Positions 17,974-26,452 of a stretch of DNA of 55,925 nucleotides are shown here, piece after piece. The stretch lies in the NCBI GenBank assembly GCA_019748235.1, contig JAIEPU010000120.1, forward strand, positions 1 to 55,925, read 5' to 3'. This DNA comes from a bacterium (lineage in GTDB: Bacteria > Planctomycetota > Planctomycetia > Kolteriales > Kolteriaceae). Within the stretch, counting starts at the first letter, position 1; every line of letters begins with the position of its first letter. Below the pieces are notes generated by a model that saw only the letters and a list, made by a program, of their open reading frames with translations, did no database searches and was not told the origin of the DNA. Both the position numbers and the translations under genes were made by a program.

Positions 17974-18906
17974 ATGCCGACGAGCGAATTCGATGTCTTT
18001 CGCCTTCTCCTGATGGAAGAGGACGGGCTCCCGAGGCCTGTCGGGCATTTATTCGATGCCTGGGTTTCTTCCATCGCACAAAAACGACGATCGGAATCTG
18101 CTTGGAACATCGCGGCCCGTCAATGGCTCGCCGCTCTTCGGACCGCCCTTGATCCTGGCTATCAAATACATGAATCAAAACACTTCATCATTCTCGCATG
18201 GGAAGAGCACCGGCTGACCAAGACTCTACTCAAATTCGCGGAGGCCACACATAAATCATTACTCGCGTCGCTTCCCGATGTGGCAACATTCCCCCCAAAC
18301 GAAAAAATCGTGATCATCATTTTCCAAACATTTAACGAATACTATCAGTACGTCGAATGGTACTTCCCCGAGGGAGCATTCTCTGTTCCTTCGAGCATCC
18401 ACCTGCGCAAGGGATTTCCTCATATTGCCACGTTTGGTTATGACCTTCTCCCGCTTGAGCCAGCCCTCGCGTATTCACTGACGAAGGCTTCCCTCCACGC
18501 ACTCGAACTGCCTCGATGGTTGGAGGAAGGACTCGCGCAGCTCTTCGAAAGTCAACTGACCCATACCCGTTCGTTCTCCGTTTCACAGGAGACCGCGAAC
18601 GAACTAAGAAACTTCTGGAACACGATTGGACTCGACCGATTCTGGTGCGGCGATGATTTTGATTGCCCAATCGATTCTGACTCAAACATGCACTTGGCCG
18701 CGATTTTGACGACGCTACTCGCCGACCAGTCGAAGCCCCAATGGTTTGGATTCAATCAAGGCCCACGTCGCCGCTTCCTCTCCTTCATCAGATCCGCGAA
18801 AATCGACGACTGTGGTAATCAGGCCTGTATCGATCATTTCGGATTCGATCTCAATCACCTCGCCGAGAGATTTTTGGGGGACGAGGGCTGGTATCCACAA
18901 GTTTGA
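17974..18906 (+). CDS. protein resembling a gluzincin peptidase with a lost HExxH motif
   Basis: A 310-aa protein with GGAG 9-10 nt before the ATG and no signal peptide. The central layout (a HFIILAWEE strand, VIIIFQTFNEYY, then the P-R-W-L-E-E-G-L-A motif at 180-188) is that of peptidase_MA-like gluzincins, where HExxH comes just before PRWLxEGLA. Here the expected HExxH reads K171-A-S-L-H175: the second zinc histidine (His175) and the late Glu185 survive, while the first His and the catalytic Glu are replaced by Lys and Ala. It is therefore probably a catalytically dead relative or a binding protein. Function unknown; the assignment rests on motif layout only. Confidence 0.65.
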   Translation: MPTSEFDVFRLLLMEEDGLPRPVGHLFDAWVSSIAQKRRSESAWNIAARQWLAALRTALDPGYQIHESKHFIILAWEEHRLTKTLLKFAEATHKSLLASLPDVATFPPNEKIVIIIFQTFNEYYQYVEWYFPEGAFSVPSSIHLRKGFPHIATFGYDLLPLEPALAYSLTKASLHALELPRWLEEGLAQLFESQLTHTRSFSVSQETANELRNFWNTIGLDRFWCGDDFDCPIDSDSNMHLAAILTTLLADQSKPQWFGFNQGPRRRFLSFIRSAKIDDCGNQACIDHFGFDLNHLAERFLGDEGWYPQV

Positions 18907-18921
18907 CCCAGCCCGTTCGAT

Positions 18922-20037
18922 ATGCTGCGGCATAGAATTCAAGCACCAATCGATGTTTCGGGGAGCCATGCCGTGCCGATTCGATCGAACTCTTCGACTA
19001 CAACAGCGACCCCACATCCCGCTGGACGATCCATCGCCCACTCGCGAAAGATCGTTTATGCCGTGACCATAACCGTGTGGTTTCTCGCGGTCGCCGAAAT
19101 CACCCTCTGGATCGTCGGTTTCGAGTATCGTCCCGGAACGGTTGTCATCGAGAAGGAAGGAAAGGAGACTGCGGAGAAACTCGAACGCTCTGAAGAACTC
19201 GGTTGGCAACTGAAACCTAATCAAGGGTCTTCGAACGACGCGGGATTCATCGGAAATCAAATACCGATTGAACGAGAGCCCGGCGTATTGCGCATCGCTG
19301 GTCTTGGGGACTCGTGCACTCAGTTCGGAGATCCACCCTACATCGAAATCGTGCGAGATCGGCTTGCCAAAGAAAGAGGTAAGCCCGTTGAGTCCCTGAA
19401 TGCCGGCATCTCGGGATTCAGCTCCCATCAGGGCCTCATTCGACTCCGTCGCGACGTGATGAAGTATAGGCCTGACGTGGTCGTGGTTTACTTCGGCTGG
19501 AACGATCATTGGGTCGCGCCACATAAAACGGACGCCGGCCAACAGGTCGTGAGAAACACTTCCTTCGCCAAGTTTCTTCGAAAGGTCGATGGGTCAAAGC
19601 TTGTTCAGGCTGGCCTCTTCGTGGCGGACTCTCTTCGCCCCCCTCCCGTACCGTCCTTTCGTGTGCCGCTCGATGATTACACGAAAAAACTTCGAGAAAT
19701 TATCCGGGAAATTCGCGCCATTCCGGCGGTCCCGATCCTTGTGACTGCCCCGACGAATGCGACCCGCTCGACGTCCTGGGGTGAATTCATTCATTTACCC
19801 AGAACTCTCGCGGAAGAGTATTCGTCACCGTACGTCATTCACCAATCCTATGTCGCCGCCACCAAGCTCGTTGCGGACGAAGAACACGTCCCCATCGTTG
19901 ATGCCGCTGCTGATTTCGGAGCGTCGGAGGGGCTCATTATGAAAGACCATATCCATCCGACCCAGACCGGCTATGAGCGCATCGCCAAGCTGATCGTGGA
20001 AACGATCGTTCGCGAGAACGTGCAACCCGGACGATGA
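18922..20037 (+). CDS. membrane-anchored SGNH/GDSL hydrolase
   Basis: A 371-aa protein, start 15 nt after the previous stop. A single membrane segment is at about 45-67. The SGNH blocks are clear: Gly-Leu-Gly-Asp130-Ser131 (nucleophile), a Gly in LNAGISG (160-165), Asn194 in FGWND, and Asp342-x-x-His345 in DHIHPTQTGY. Such enzymes are esterases or acyl-transfer enzymes of the envelope; the substrate is unknown. The first 42 residues before the membrane segment are poorly protein-like and no ribosome binding site is seen, so translation may start later. It shares strand and close spacing with the pseudo-gluzincin gene. Confidence 0.85.
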   Translation: MLRHRIQAPIDVSGSHAVPIRSNSSTTTATPHPAGRSIAHSRKIVYAVTITVWFLAVAEITLWIVGFEYRPGTVVIEKEGKETAEKLERSEELGWQLKPNQGSSNDAGFIGNQIPIEREPGVLRIAGLGDSCTQFGDPPYIEIVRDRLAKERGKPVESLNAGISGFSSHQGLIRLRRDVMKYRPDVVVVYFGWNDHWVAPHKTDAGQQVVRNTSFAKFLRKVDGSKLVQAGLFVADSLRPPPVPSFRVPLDDYTKKLREIIREIRAIPAVPILVTAPTNATRSTSWGEFIHLPRTLAEEYSSPYVIHQSYVAATKLVADEEHVPIVDAAADFGASEGLIMKDHIHPTQTGYERIAKLIVETIVRENVQPGR

Positions 20038-20062
20038 TCGATCCCTCATCATTCAGGAAGGA

Positions 20063-22498
20063 TCAAGGAGCGAATGTTTCTGACTTCGCTTTCGCCTCTT
20101 TAGGAAGAGCATCAGCCTTACCCACCATGTGAAGGGGCGCATATTCTCCCTTCTCCCAAAGAGGCATTAGATCCGCGTAATGATCGCTTGCGGGATTTCC
20201 GCTTTGCCCACCCGGATAGACGCCGATGCTCTGCGATGGATCAGCAAAATCGACGATCATTCGCCAGCAGGCTCCTCCCCCCACCGGGCCGCCATCTCCA
20301 CCGGGATTAACGGTGAAGTCGTCTCCGGGGACGGGGCCACCCTTTCGATCAAGGGAAGGCTCACCTGTCAGTGAACCGATCTGGAGGTAGTTGAAATTCT
20401 TCCAGGCATATTTCGACAGATCGGTCCCGTGCTTCTTCTTCAACTCCTCGATGGTGGCATTAAACGAGGCGACGATGACATCGTCCCGCGTCTCCCGAGT
20501 AGGCGTTCGCAAGTCATCGAACCAGTGAGAGTCGGGTGCTTCTCGAGTCAGAAACTCCAGCACTTCGAGCATCGGTTCTCGCTTATTGTTGCCGTTAAAG
20601 CCCCACGAACCCCCTTCCACCGGAATATTTCGCGCGGGCCATTCGTCGTCCCAAACTCCCTTCCGGTAGTTTTCAAACCATTGCAACCAAAGGAGTGGAG
20701 CTACAGCATCGGGAGAGGAGACTTTATCCCATGATGCAAGAGCATCATGCACCTTGACTGCGAAGGGATCCTTCGGTGGCGCCTTCTTCAGCCCTTCCAA
20801 GAGAACCGGAAGAATTCGAACAGCCGCATAGTCCGTTGCATCGTTCTGAATCTTCTTCATCGATTCAGTCGTCAGATCCTTTGCCGGCGTAAGCATTTCG
20901 TGAATACGACGGGTACGGTAGCTGTCATCCCACATCCAACCCAAGTAATATGGGAAACCGAGGGGATGCGGTCGCGAATTGGCGGACGCCACGAAGTGTT
21001 CGCTCGGATTGATCGCGAGCGGTAAGGATTCACGCGGGATCCAACCGTTCCAGTCATTCTCTCCCGTGGAACCATCCATCGGCACACGGCCCGCGCCTCG
21101 CCCTCGGATCGGCAGTTTTCCCATCGGATGGATCGCGATATTTCCGTCAACATCGGCATACACGATATTGAGAGCCGGCACGCAAACGAGATCAAGAGCT
21201 GCGAGGTACTCCTTCAGATTCTTCGCGCGGTTCAGCTTCCAAAGACCAATCGCATCGGTGGTCGGTTCCATTCCCGTCCACTGCATCGAGATCGCTTCAC
21301 CGTCTCGACTGATAACGGGGCCGTGAATTGTCTTTTCAACGATGAATTCGACCGGCTTATCACCCTTCACGGCAATCTGCTCTTTGATCACTTCGACTTT
21401 CTTCCACGTTCCGCGGTGCATGTACGACTGTGGATCGTCCTCCTTGAACTTTTCGATGAAATAATCGACCGCGTCGGCTTGCATGTTGGTGATTCCCCAA
21501 CCGATCCGATCATTGTGTCCAATGACGATGATCGGGCTGCCTGGGAACGTCACGCCGACGATATTCTCACCATTGACACAGAGATGGCACGCATACCAGA
21601 TCGAGGGCAACCGAAATCCAAGGTGCGGATCGCTGCAAAGGATCGGCTTGCCCGACTTCGTCATCGTTCCATCCACCGCCCAATTGTTGCTCCCCACATT
21701 GTGACCGTGCGGAATCCAATGGGCCGATTCGATGGCGCTGCGCGCTTGTTCGTAAAGCAGACGGCGTGCGGCGGTCACCGGTGGAAATGGTGCGAGTAAA
21801 ACGGGATTCACCGTCGACCTGACAACGGCGGCATCAGCTTGAGTTGTCAGCGAAGCAACGTTCCCAAATTTGTTTCGATCCGCTTGCCGTGTGACGATTG
21901 GAATCTCGTACGGGCGCTCGAGTGGCCAAAGTTCGTCGGTCGCGGTCAGTCCCAATTCATCCACGACTCGTCCGAACCAGAGGTCATCACTTGTCCCTCC
22001 CTGATCCCATCCCATGTATTTCATAAACGTCAACGAATCGACCGGATTCCACGGGGCGGGCTCAAAAGGAAGTGGCGAGTCTTTACTCCCTGCGATCGCT
22101 TTGACCGCGTCATTCACCCCTTCCGCATATGCGAGAAAATCGTTCTTCGTCTCGGCAGGAAACAGCTTGTCCCATGACTCTTGACAGCTACGTCGAAGAC
22201 CGATCTGCCGCATGAGCTTGTCCGAGGCGACCAAATTCGGCCCCAGCAATTCCGCCAGCGTTCCCGAAGAGACACGCCGATTGAATTCCATCTGCAGGAG
22301 CCGCTCACGAGCATGAATCGCTCCCAGCACGCGGTAGGCATCCCGCCATGATTTCGCGTAAATGTGCGGGATGGAATGTTGATCGAAGTAGACCTTCACT
22401 TCATCTTTTAACGAAGGAAGCTTCGTCACATCTTCGGCACGAAGTGAAAAGGTGAATAGCGTCAACGAAATCAATGTCACGACAGACAATGGCCGCAT
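20063..22498 (-). CDS. penicillin acylase family Ntn hydrolase (peptidase S45)
   Basis: An 811-aa protein. The ATG at 22498 is chosen because GAGGAGAA lies about 7 nt upstream and a signal peptide follows (ending Leu-Arg-Ala before Glu-Asp-Val). The alpha chain region contains FDQHSIPHIYA and ARERLLQMEFNRR. The autocatalytic nucleophile is Ser270 in Gly-Ser-Asn-Asn-Trp-Ala, which becomes the N-terminus of the beta chain. Members hydrolyse amide-linked acyl groups, including penicillins and N-acyl homoserine lactones; which one applies here is not known. It is periplasmic by its signal. It ends 26 bp from the convergent SGNH hydrolase gene and begins 94 bp from the transglutaminase stop. Confidence 0.92.
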   Translation of the reverse strand: MRPLSVVTLISLTLFTFSLRAEDVTKLPSLKDEVKVYFDQHSIPHIYAKSWRDAYRVLGAIHARERLLQMEFNRRVSSGTLAELLGPNLVASDKLMRQIGLRRSCQESWDKLFPAETKNDFLAYAEGVNDAVKAIAGSKDSPLPFEPAPWNPVDSLTFMKYMGWDQGGTSDDLWFGRVVDELGLTATDELWPLERPYEIPIVTRQADRNKFGNVASLTTQADAAVVRSTVNPVLLAPFPPVTAARRLLYEQARSAIESAHWIPHGHNVGSNNWAVDGTMTKSGKPILCSDPHLGFRLPSIWYACHLCVNGENIVGVTFPGSPIIVIGHNDRIGWGITNMQADAVDYFIEKFKEDDPQSYMHRGTWKKVEVIKEQIAVKGDKPVEFIVEKTIHGPVISRDGEAISMQWTGMEPTTDAIGLWKLNRAKNLKEYLAALDLVCVPALNIVYADVDGNIAIHPMGKLPIRGRGAGRVPMDGSTGENDWNGWIPRESLPLAINPSEHFVASANSRPHPLGFPYYLGWMWDDSYRTRRIHEMLTPAKDLTTESMKKIQNDATDYAAVRILPVLLEGLKKAPPKDPFAVKVHDALASWDKVSSPDAVAPLLWLQWFENYRKGVWDDEWPARNIPVEGGSWGFNGNNKREPMLEVLEFLTREAPDSHWFDDLRTPTRETRDDVIVASFNATIEELKKKHGTDLSKYAWKNFNYLQIGSLTGEPSLDRKGGPVPGDDFTVNPGGDGGPVGGGACWRMIVDFADPSQSIGVYPGGQSGNPASDHYADLMPLWEKGEYAPLHMVGKADALPKEAKAKSETFAP

Positions 22499-22591
22499 CG
22501 AAGAATTCTCCTCGGAACGATGAAGATGCGAATCCCCAAATACTGTACACGCTCCGAAGGCGTGAGCAAACAAGTTGAGTGATGGGAATTC

Positions 22592-23500
22592 TCAGTGAAT
22601 TGACGTGTCAGAATGTGGTCGATCGGCGAGTCGGATCACATCCACCGCCACGACAAGCGTATGCCCGCCTCCCCCCGTGATGACTCCCTTCAGCGGGGTG
22701 ACGTCGCCGTAATCGCGACCCCAAGCGAGCGTCACATGGCTAGTCACGGGAAAATGATTGTTCGTCGGATCGAGATCGATCCAGCCGATTCCCGGCACAA
22801 AAGCGGAAAGCCATGCGTGCGACGCATCTGCCCCGATGAGTCGCTCCTCTCCATCGGGGGGAACCGTCTCAATGTAACCGCTCACATAACGAGCCGCTAT
22901 CCCCATCGTTCGAAGTCCCGCAATCGCCAGGTGCGCGAAATCCTGACATACCCCGCGCCGCTGATCGAGCACCTGCAAAAGCGGCGTCGCGACTGTCGTG
23001 GAAGCGGGATCGAACGTGAAGTCGACAAAGATCCGCCCAATGAACTCCCGAATGGACTCTAAAACGTCACGCCCCGGCGCGAAGGACTTTGCCGTGTATG
23101 CCGCGACATCCTTCTCAATCGAGATGAAGGGAGATTCGAGCACGAACGAACGGGCGTCGATGCATTCTGGATCACGAGATGTCTGCGTGATTTCGGCGGC
23201 ACGTTCCCAAGAGAGAGGTTCCGCGAGGTTGATGTTCACCGGCCAAGCGACCTCGACTTCGCTCGTCGCCATCACATCGAGACTCTCGTGGGGCTTTTCC
23301 ACCGAGAAATAGTAAACCGGGTTGCCGAAGAAGTCTCTTCGCTCGGCCACCGTGTCTGGAACCGGCACGACATTCACTTGATGCGACAGGCAGTTCTGAA
23401 ACGGGCCCGAACGAGGACGCAAGTGTGCCTCGTTGTGACAAAGCGTCACCGGCTCGCCGTAGCGGTACAACGTTCGATGGGTCACACGATAACGGGTCAC
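22592..23500 (-). CDS. transglutaminase-like protein of the peptide-ligase cluster
   Basis: A 302-aa cytoplasmic protein. The N-terminal bacterial transglutaminase-like domain begins MTRYRVTHRTLYRY with LRPRSG at 28-32. The papain-like core has Cys185 in RRGVCQDFAH, His228 in ASHAW and Asp244 in DLDPTNN, so the catalytic triad is complete. Its start overlaps the stop of the ATP-grasp/alpha-E gene by 4 nt (ATGA), showing translational coupling. Such proteins occur together with ATP-grasp, alpha-E and DUF2126 genes in many bacteria. They are predicted to cleave or transfer amide bonds in a peptide-like product made by the ligases. No signal peptide is seen. Confidence 0.92.
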   Translation of the reverse strand: MTRYRVTHRTLYRYGEPVTLCHNEAHLRPRSGPFQNCLSHQVNVVPVPDTVAERRDFFGNPVYYFSVEKPHESLDVMATSEVEVAWPVNINLAEPLSWERAAEITQTSRDPECIDARSFVLESPFISIEKDVAAYTAKSFAPGRDVLESIREFIGRIFVDFTFDPASTTVATPLLQVLDQRRGVCQDFAHLAIAGLRTMGIAARYVSGYIETVPPDGEERLIGADASHAWLSAFVPGIGWIDLDPTNNHFPVTSHVTLAWGRDYGDVTPLKGVITGGGGHTLVVAVDVIRLADRPHSDTSIH

Positions 23501-26025
23501 TGAAACTCCACCAGTTGCCTGGGCGCCTGCACTTGGGCGAAATAGGCCGCGCAGACGATATTCGAAACTCGTCTCAACCGTCCATCAAGTACTAGTAGCG
23601 TATTGTCGAGAATGGCGGGTACAGAGCCATCTTCGGAACGCCGGCCGATGATATCGATATCCGTCGTACCAAGACTTCCAAATGCTTGGAGCAGTGTTTG
23701 CTGCGCGAGCTGCAACGTGATGGGGACTTGCTTGCTCGGAAGCTCCGTCAACAAGTCGCGCAGCCGATTGAGCTGAAACGCGACGCTGCGCGGATTCAAC
23801 TTGTCAAACAACAACAAATCCAGCACACCGGCAGGATTGAGTCTCGACTTGTATCGACGACGGTACGTCATGACGCTATCGGTGACTTCGAGCAGTGCCT
23901 CAGCCATCGGGTCGATGAATTCGTCTGCGAGGAAAAAGACCGACCGAAGGAGATTGATGGTGTCGGCGGCTCGCTCGAGTCGTTTCCCGAAATCGACAAA
24001 CCAAAAGCCGGGTCCGCGCGTCATGCTGTCGCTGATAAGACCCGCGAGAGCGGAAAGGTGAAGGATGACTCGGCCGAGCGGCTCGACCGCTTCTCCCATA
24101 TGTTGAATGTCGATCAATTCCTCGCCAAGCTTATTGACGATTCTCCACATGTCGTCTGATAGTCGATCGCGGGCCGACTGGCTCGTCCGTCGAAGTGATT
24201 CCAAGCTGAACGCCAGCGTCCCCGATCGCTGCGAATCGACGATCAAGGCCAACAGTTCATCATCGGGATGATAGAGTAATCGCTCATCTCCGGCGAACCC
24301 TGGATACGTGGTCGTCAAATGGGTAAGCGTCCGAAGTAAATCGGGCGGGCAAACATCATTGTCGGCATTGCGCGCTTCGAGCAGGTGTGTCGTGATACTG
24401 CGAAGCAGCCGAGCCGTTCCCTCCGCTCGTTCCGCATATCGGCCGAGCCAATAAAGATTCTCCGCGACGCGGCTGGCGATTTCTCCTCCGCTTCGGCGGA
24501 GTTCCAGCGGACGGGCGCCTGTTTGAAGCAAGGTCACGAATCGTGGAGGCATTGCTGACAAAACCCACGTATCCTTGCTGACGCCCCCCTCTTGACTGGA
24601 GATATTACCGCCTATTTCGCGCGCGCTGGAAACACGAGTCAATCCACCCGGCATGACGACAAACGAATCGATCAGAGAAACCAGGAAGGTCCGAAGGACT
24701 AGTTCGCGCGGTTCGAATCCTTTCTCTCCCAATACCGGCGTCGTTGAAAGCGGGACGATCTCGCGAGCGGCGAAATGAGACGGCTCACGACGGATCGAGT
24801 CCCGAAGCCTCCCAATCTCGTCAGAGTTCATCTTATTCGGCCAAATGAGTCCTTGCCGAACACGCGCACGAATGGAGCGGATTACCAATGATTCGAGATT
24901 CGCGAGAACGTACTCAAGATCCGCCGGCCGACCGCACCACCAGCTCTTCGCGGTCGAGAGTCTTGGTTCTCTTCCCAGGATCGCGCGGCAAATCTCCGGA
25001 ATGAACGCATTCAGCGACGGGCTCTCGCAAATTCCCGTTCCGGGCGGATTGGCCACCACCACCGTCCCAGCACGGATGGCACTCATCAATCCGGGCACGC
25101 CGAGAACAGAATCAGACCGCAATTCGAGCGGGTCACAGTACGTATCATCCACACGCCGAACGATCACGTCGATTCGTTCGAGTCCGTCCAGCGTTCGGAG
25201 ATAAACCTTTGAATCCCGAACGACCAGATCACTCCCTTCGACGAGAGTCAGGCCTAGATAGTGCGCTAAATACGAGTGCTCAAAATAAGTCTCATTGCCC
25301 GGTCCAGGTGTCAAGAGCACCATCCGCGGTTCGTCTTTGTCATCCGGTGCGGCGGCTGAGAGTGAAGCAAGCATGGACCGAAAGAAAACGGCAAGCCGAT
25401 GCACCTGTGTATCGCGATACAGGTCAGGCAACACTCGCGCGGAAATGATTCGATTCTCGACCGCGTAACCCGCTCCCGAGGGTGCCTGAGTGCGGTCCTC
25501 AAGCACGATGAACGAGCCGTCATGGCGTCGGCCGATGTCCACCGCGCTCAAATAGAGCATTCGCTCGTCCGGCGGACGAAGAGAGTGACACGCCCGCAGA
25601 TAACGAGGATCCCCATCGATCACTTCCGGCGGAAGAACACCCGTGCGAATCAGCTGTCTCGGCCCGTAGAGATCTCTCAAGAGAAGATCCCAAACCTCAG
25701 CCCGCTCAATCAGTCCCGCTTCAAGCTCTTTCCATTCAGGGTCCGCGACGAGAAACGGAATAGGATCAAAGGACCAAGGACGCCATGCTCCTTTAGGATC
25801 GTCATAGACATTGTAAGTTACTCCGTTTTCACGGAGCAGCCGGACCGACTCGCGATGGATCTGCGTGAGCTCAGAGATTCCGATTTCATTAAGGGAGTTA
25901 ATCGTCGGTTGCCAATGAGATCGAAGCGAGCCTGAATGGTCGCACATCTCATCGAAGGTATTCAACTGCGGGTGGTAGGAGGAAAGGACGCCCGCAGGGG
26001 ATGTAGCAGACTCTTGAATCATCAA
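23497..26025 (-). CDS. circularly permuted ATP-grasp ligase fused to an alpha-E domain
   Basis: An 842-aa fusion. Residues about 40-495 are the circularly permuted ATP-grasp type 2 module (former DUF404/DUF407): EDRTQAPSGAGYAVENR at 176-192, RRVDDTYCDP at 290-299 and NPPGTGICES at 326-335 are its usual landmarks. Residues about 515-840 are the alpha-E domain (DUF403), starting IASRVAENLYWLGRYAERAE. The two modules are often separate neighbouring genes. ATP-grasp ligases join a carboxylate to an amine through an acyl phosphate; comparative genomics has proposed peptide synthesis for this set, but the product is unknown. The start ATG-ATG at 26025 has only a weak GGGA upstream. Inverted repeats at 26121-26163 lie in its leader. 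Confidence 0.93.
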   Translation of the reverse strand: MMIQESATSPAGVLSSYHPQLNTFDEMCDHSGSLRSHWQPTINSLNEIGISELTQIHRESVRLLRENGVTYNVYDDPKGAWRPWSFDPIPFLVADPEWKELEAGLIERAEVWDLLLRDLYGPRQLIRTGVLPPEVIDGDPRYLRACHSLRPPDERMLYLSAVDIGRRHDGSFIVLEDRTQAPSGAGYAVENRIISARVLPDLYRDTQVHRLAVFFRSMLASLSAAAPDDKDEPRMVLLTPGPGNETYFEHSYLAHYLGLTLVEGSDLVVRDSKVYLRTLDGLERIDVIVRRVDDTYCDPLELRSDSVLGVPGLMSAIRAGTVVVANPPGTGICESPSLNAFIPEICRAILGREPRLSTAKSWWCGRPADLEYVLANLESLVIRSIRARVRQGLIWPNKMNSDEIGRLRDSIRREPSHFAAREIVPLSTTPVLGEKGFEPRELVLRTFLVSLIDSFVVMPGGLTRVSSAREIGGNISSQEGGVSKDTWVLSAMPPRFVTLLQTGARPLELRRSGGEIASRVAENLYWLGRYAERAEGTARLLRSITTHLLEARNADNDVCPPDLLRTLTHLTTTYPGFAGDERLLYHPDDELLALIVDSQRSGTLAFSLESLRRTSQSARDRLSDDMWRIVNKLGEELIDIQHMGEAVEPLGRVILHLSALAGLISDSMTRGPGFWFVDFGKRLERAADTINLLRSVFFLADEFIDPMAEALLEVTDSVMTYRRRYKSRLNPAGVLDLLLFDKLNPRSVAFQLNRLRDLLTELPSKQVPITLQLAQQTLLQAFGSLGTTDIDIIGRRSEDGSVPAILDNTLLVLDGRLRRVSNIVCAAYFAQVQAPRQLVEFQ

Positions 26026-26452
26026 CGTTCCCAGGTTCTCGGTTCTTCCCTGTCCCGAACAATCCTCGTAGCTGATTTCCTTCGGTCGTCAGCCAGAGCA
26101 GCTCACCATCGCCGATCATTGAATCGAGCGATTCAGTGAGATTGATCAAGTCGCCGCTTGATCCCCTTACCCCCGAACGTTCACACCCTCAACGAAGCGA
26201 GATCCCGCTCAACCCTCGCGAGGGGGGACGGTCCACTGGACCTCCACATCCTTTCTACACGATTCGATCATTCCTCGCTTATCGAATTCGCGAAGTGATC
26301 CATCAGCTTCCAGTTTCTCTCATTTTCTCTCGGATTGCACTATGAGATTTCTGATCACTCTTTCGGCATGTAAATCTCAGACAAAACGGGGTGATCGATG
26401 CACCACGGTGAAATGAATGACGCTGTTTTCCACCCCGGACATTTGTTTGCCG
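26026..26452. other. intergenic region within the peptide-ligase cluster
   Basis: No gene is supported here. It separates the DUF2126 gene (stop 26453) from the ATP-grasp/alpha-E gene (start 26025) on the same strand. It holds the paired inverted repeats at 26121-26163, about 100-140 nt before the ATP-grasp start, suggesting a separate promoter for the downstream two genes. Confidence 0.5.
26121..26163. repeat. two adjacent perfect inverted repeats upstream of the ATP-grasp gene
   Basis: GAATCG/CGATTC (26121-26126 and 26129-26134, 2-nt centre) is followed by GATCAAG/CTTGATC (26144-26150 and 26157-26163, 6-nt centre). The centres are about 26 nt apart. They could be operator half-site pairs or leader hairpins; no function is shown. 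Confidence 0.45.
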
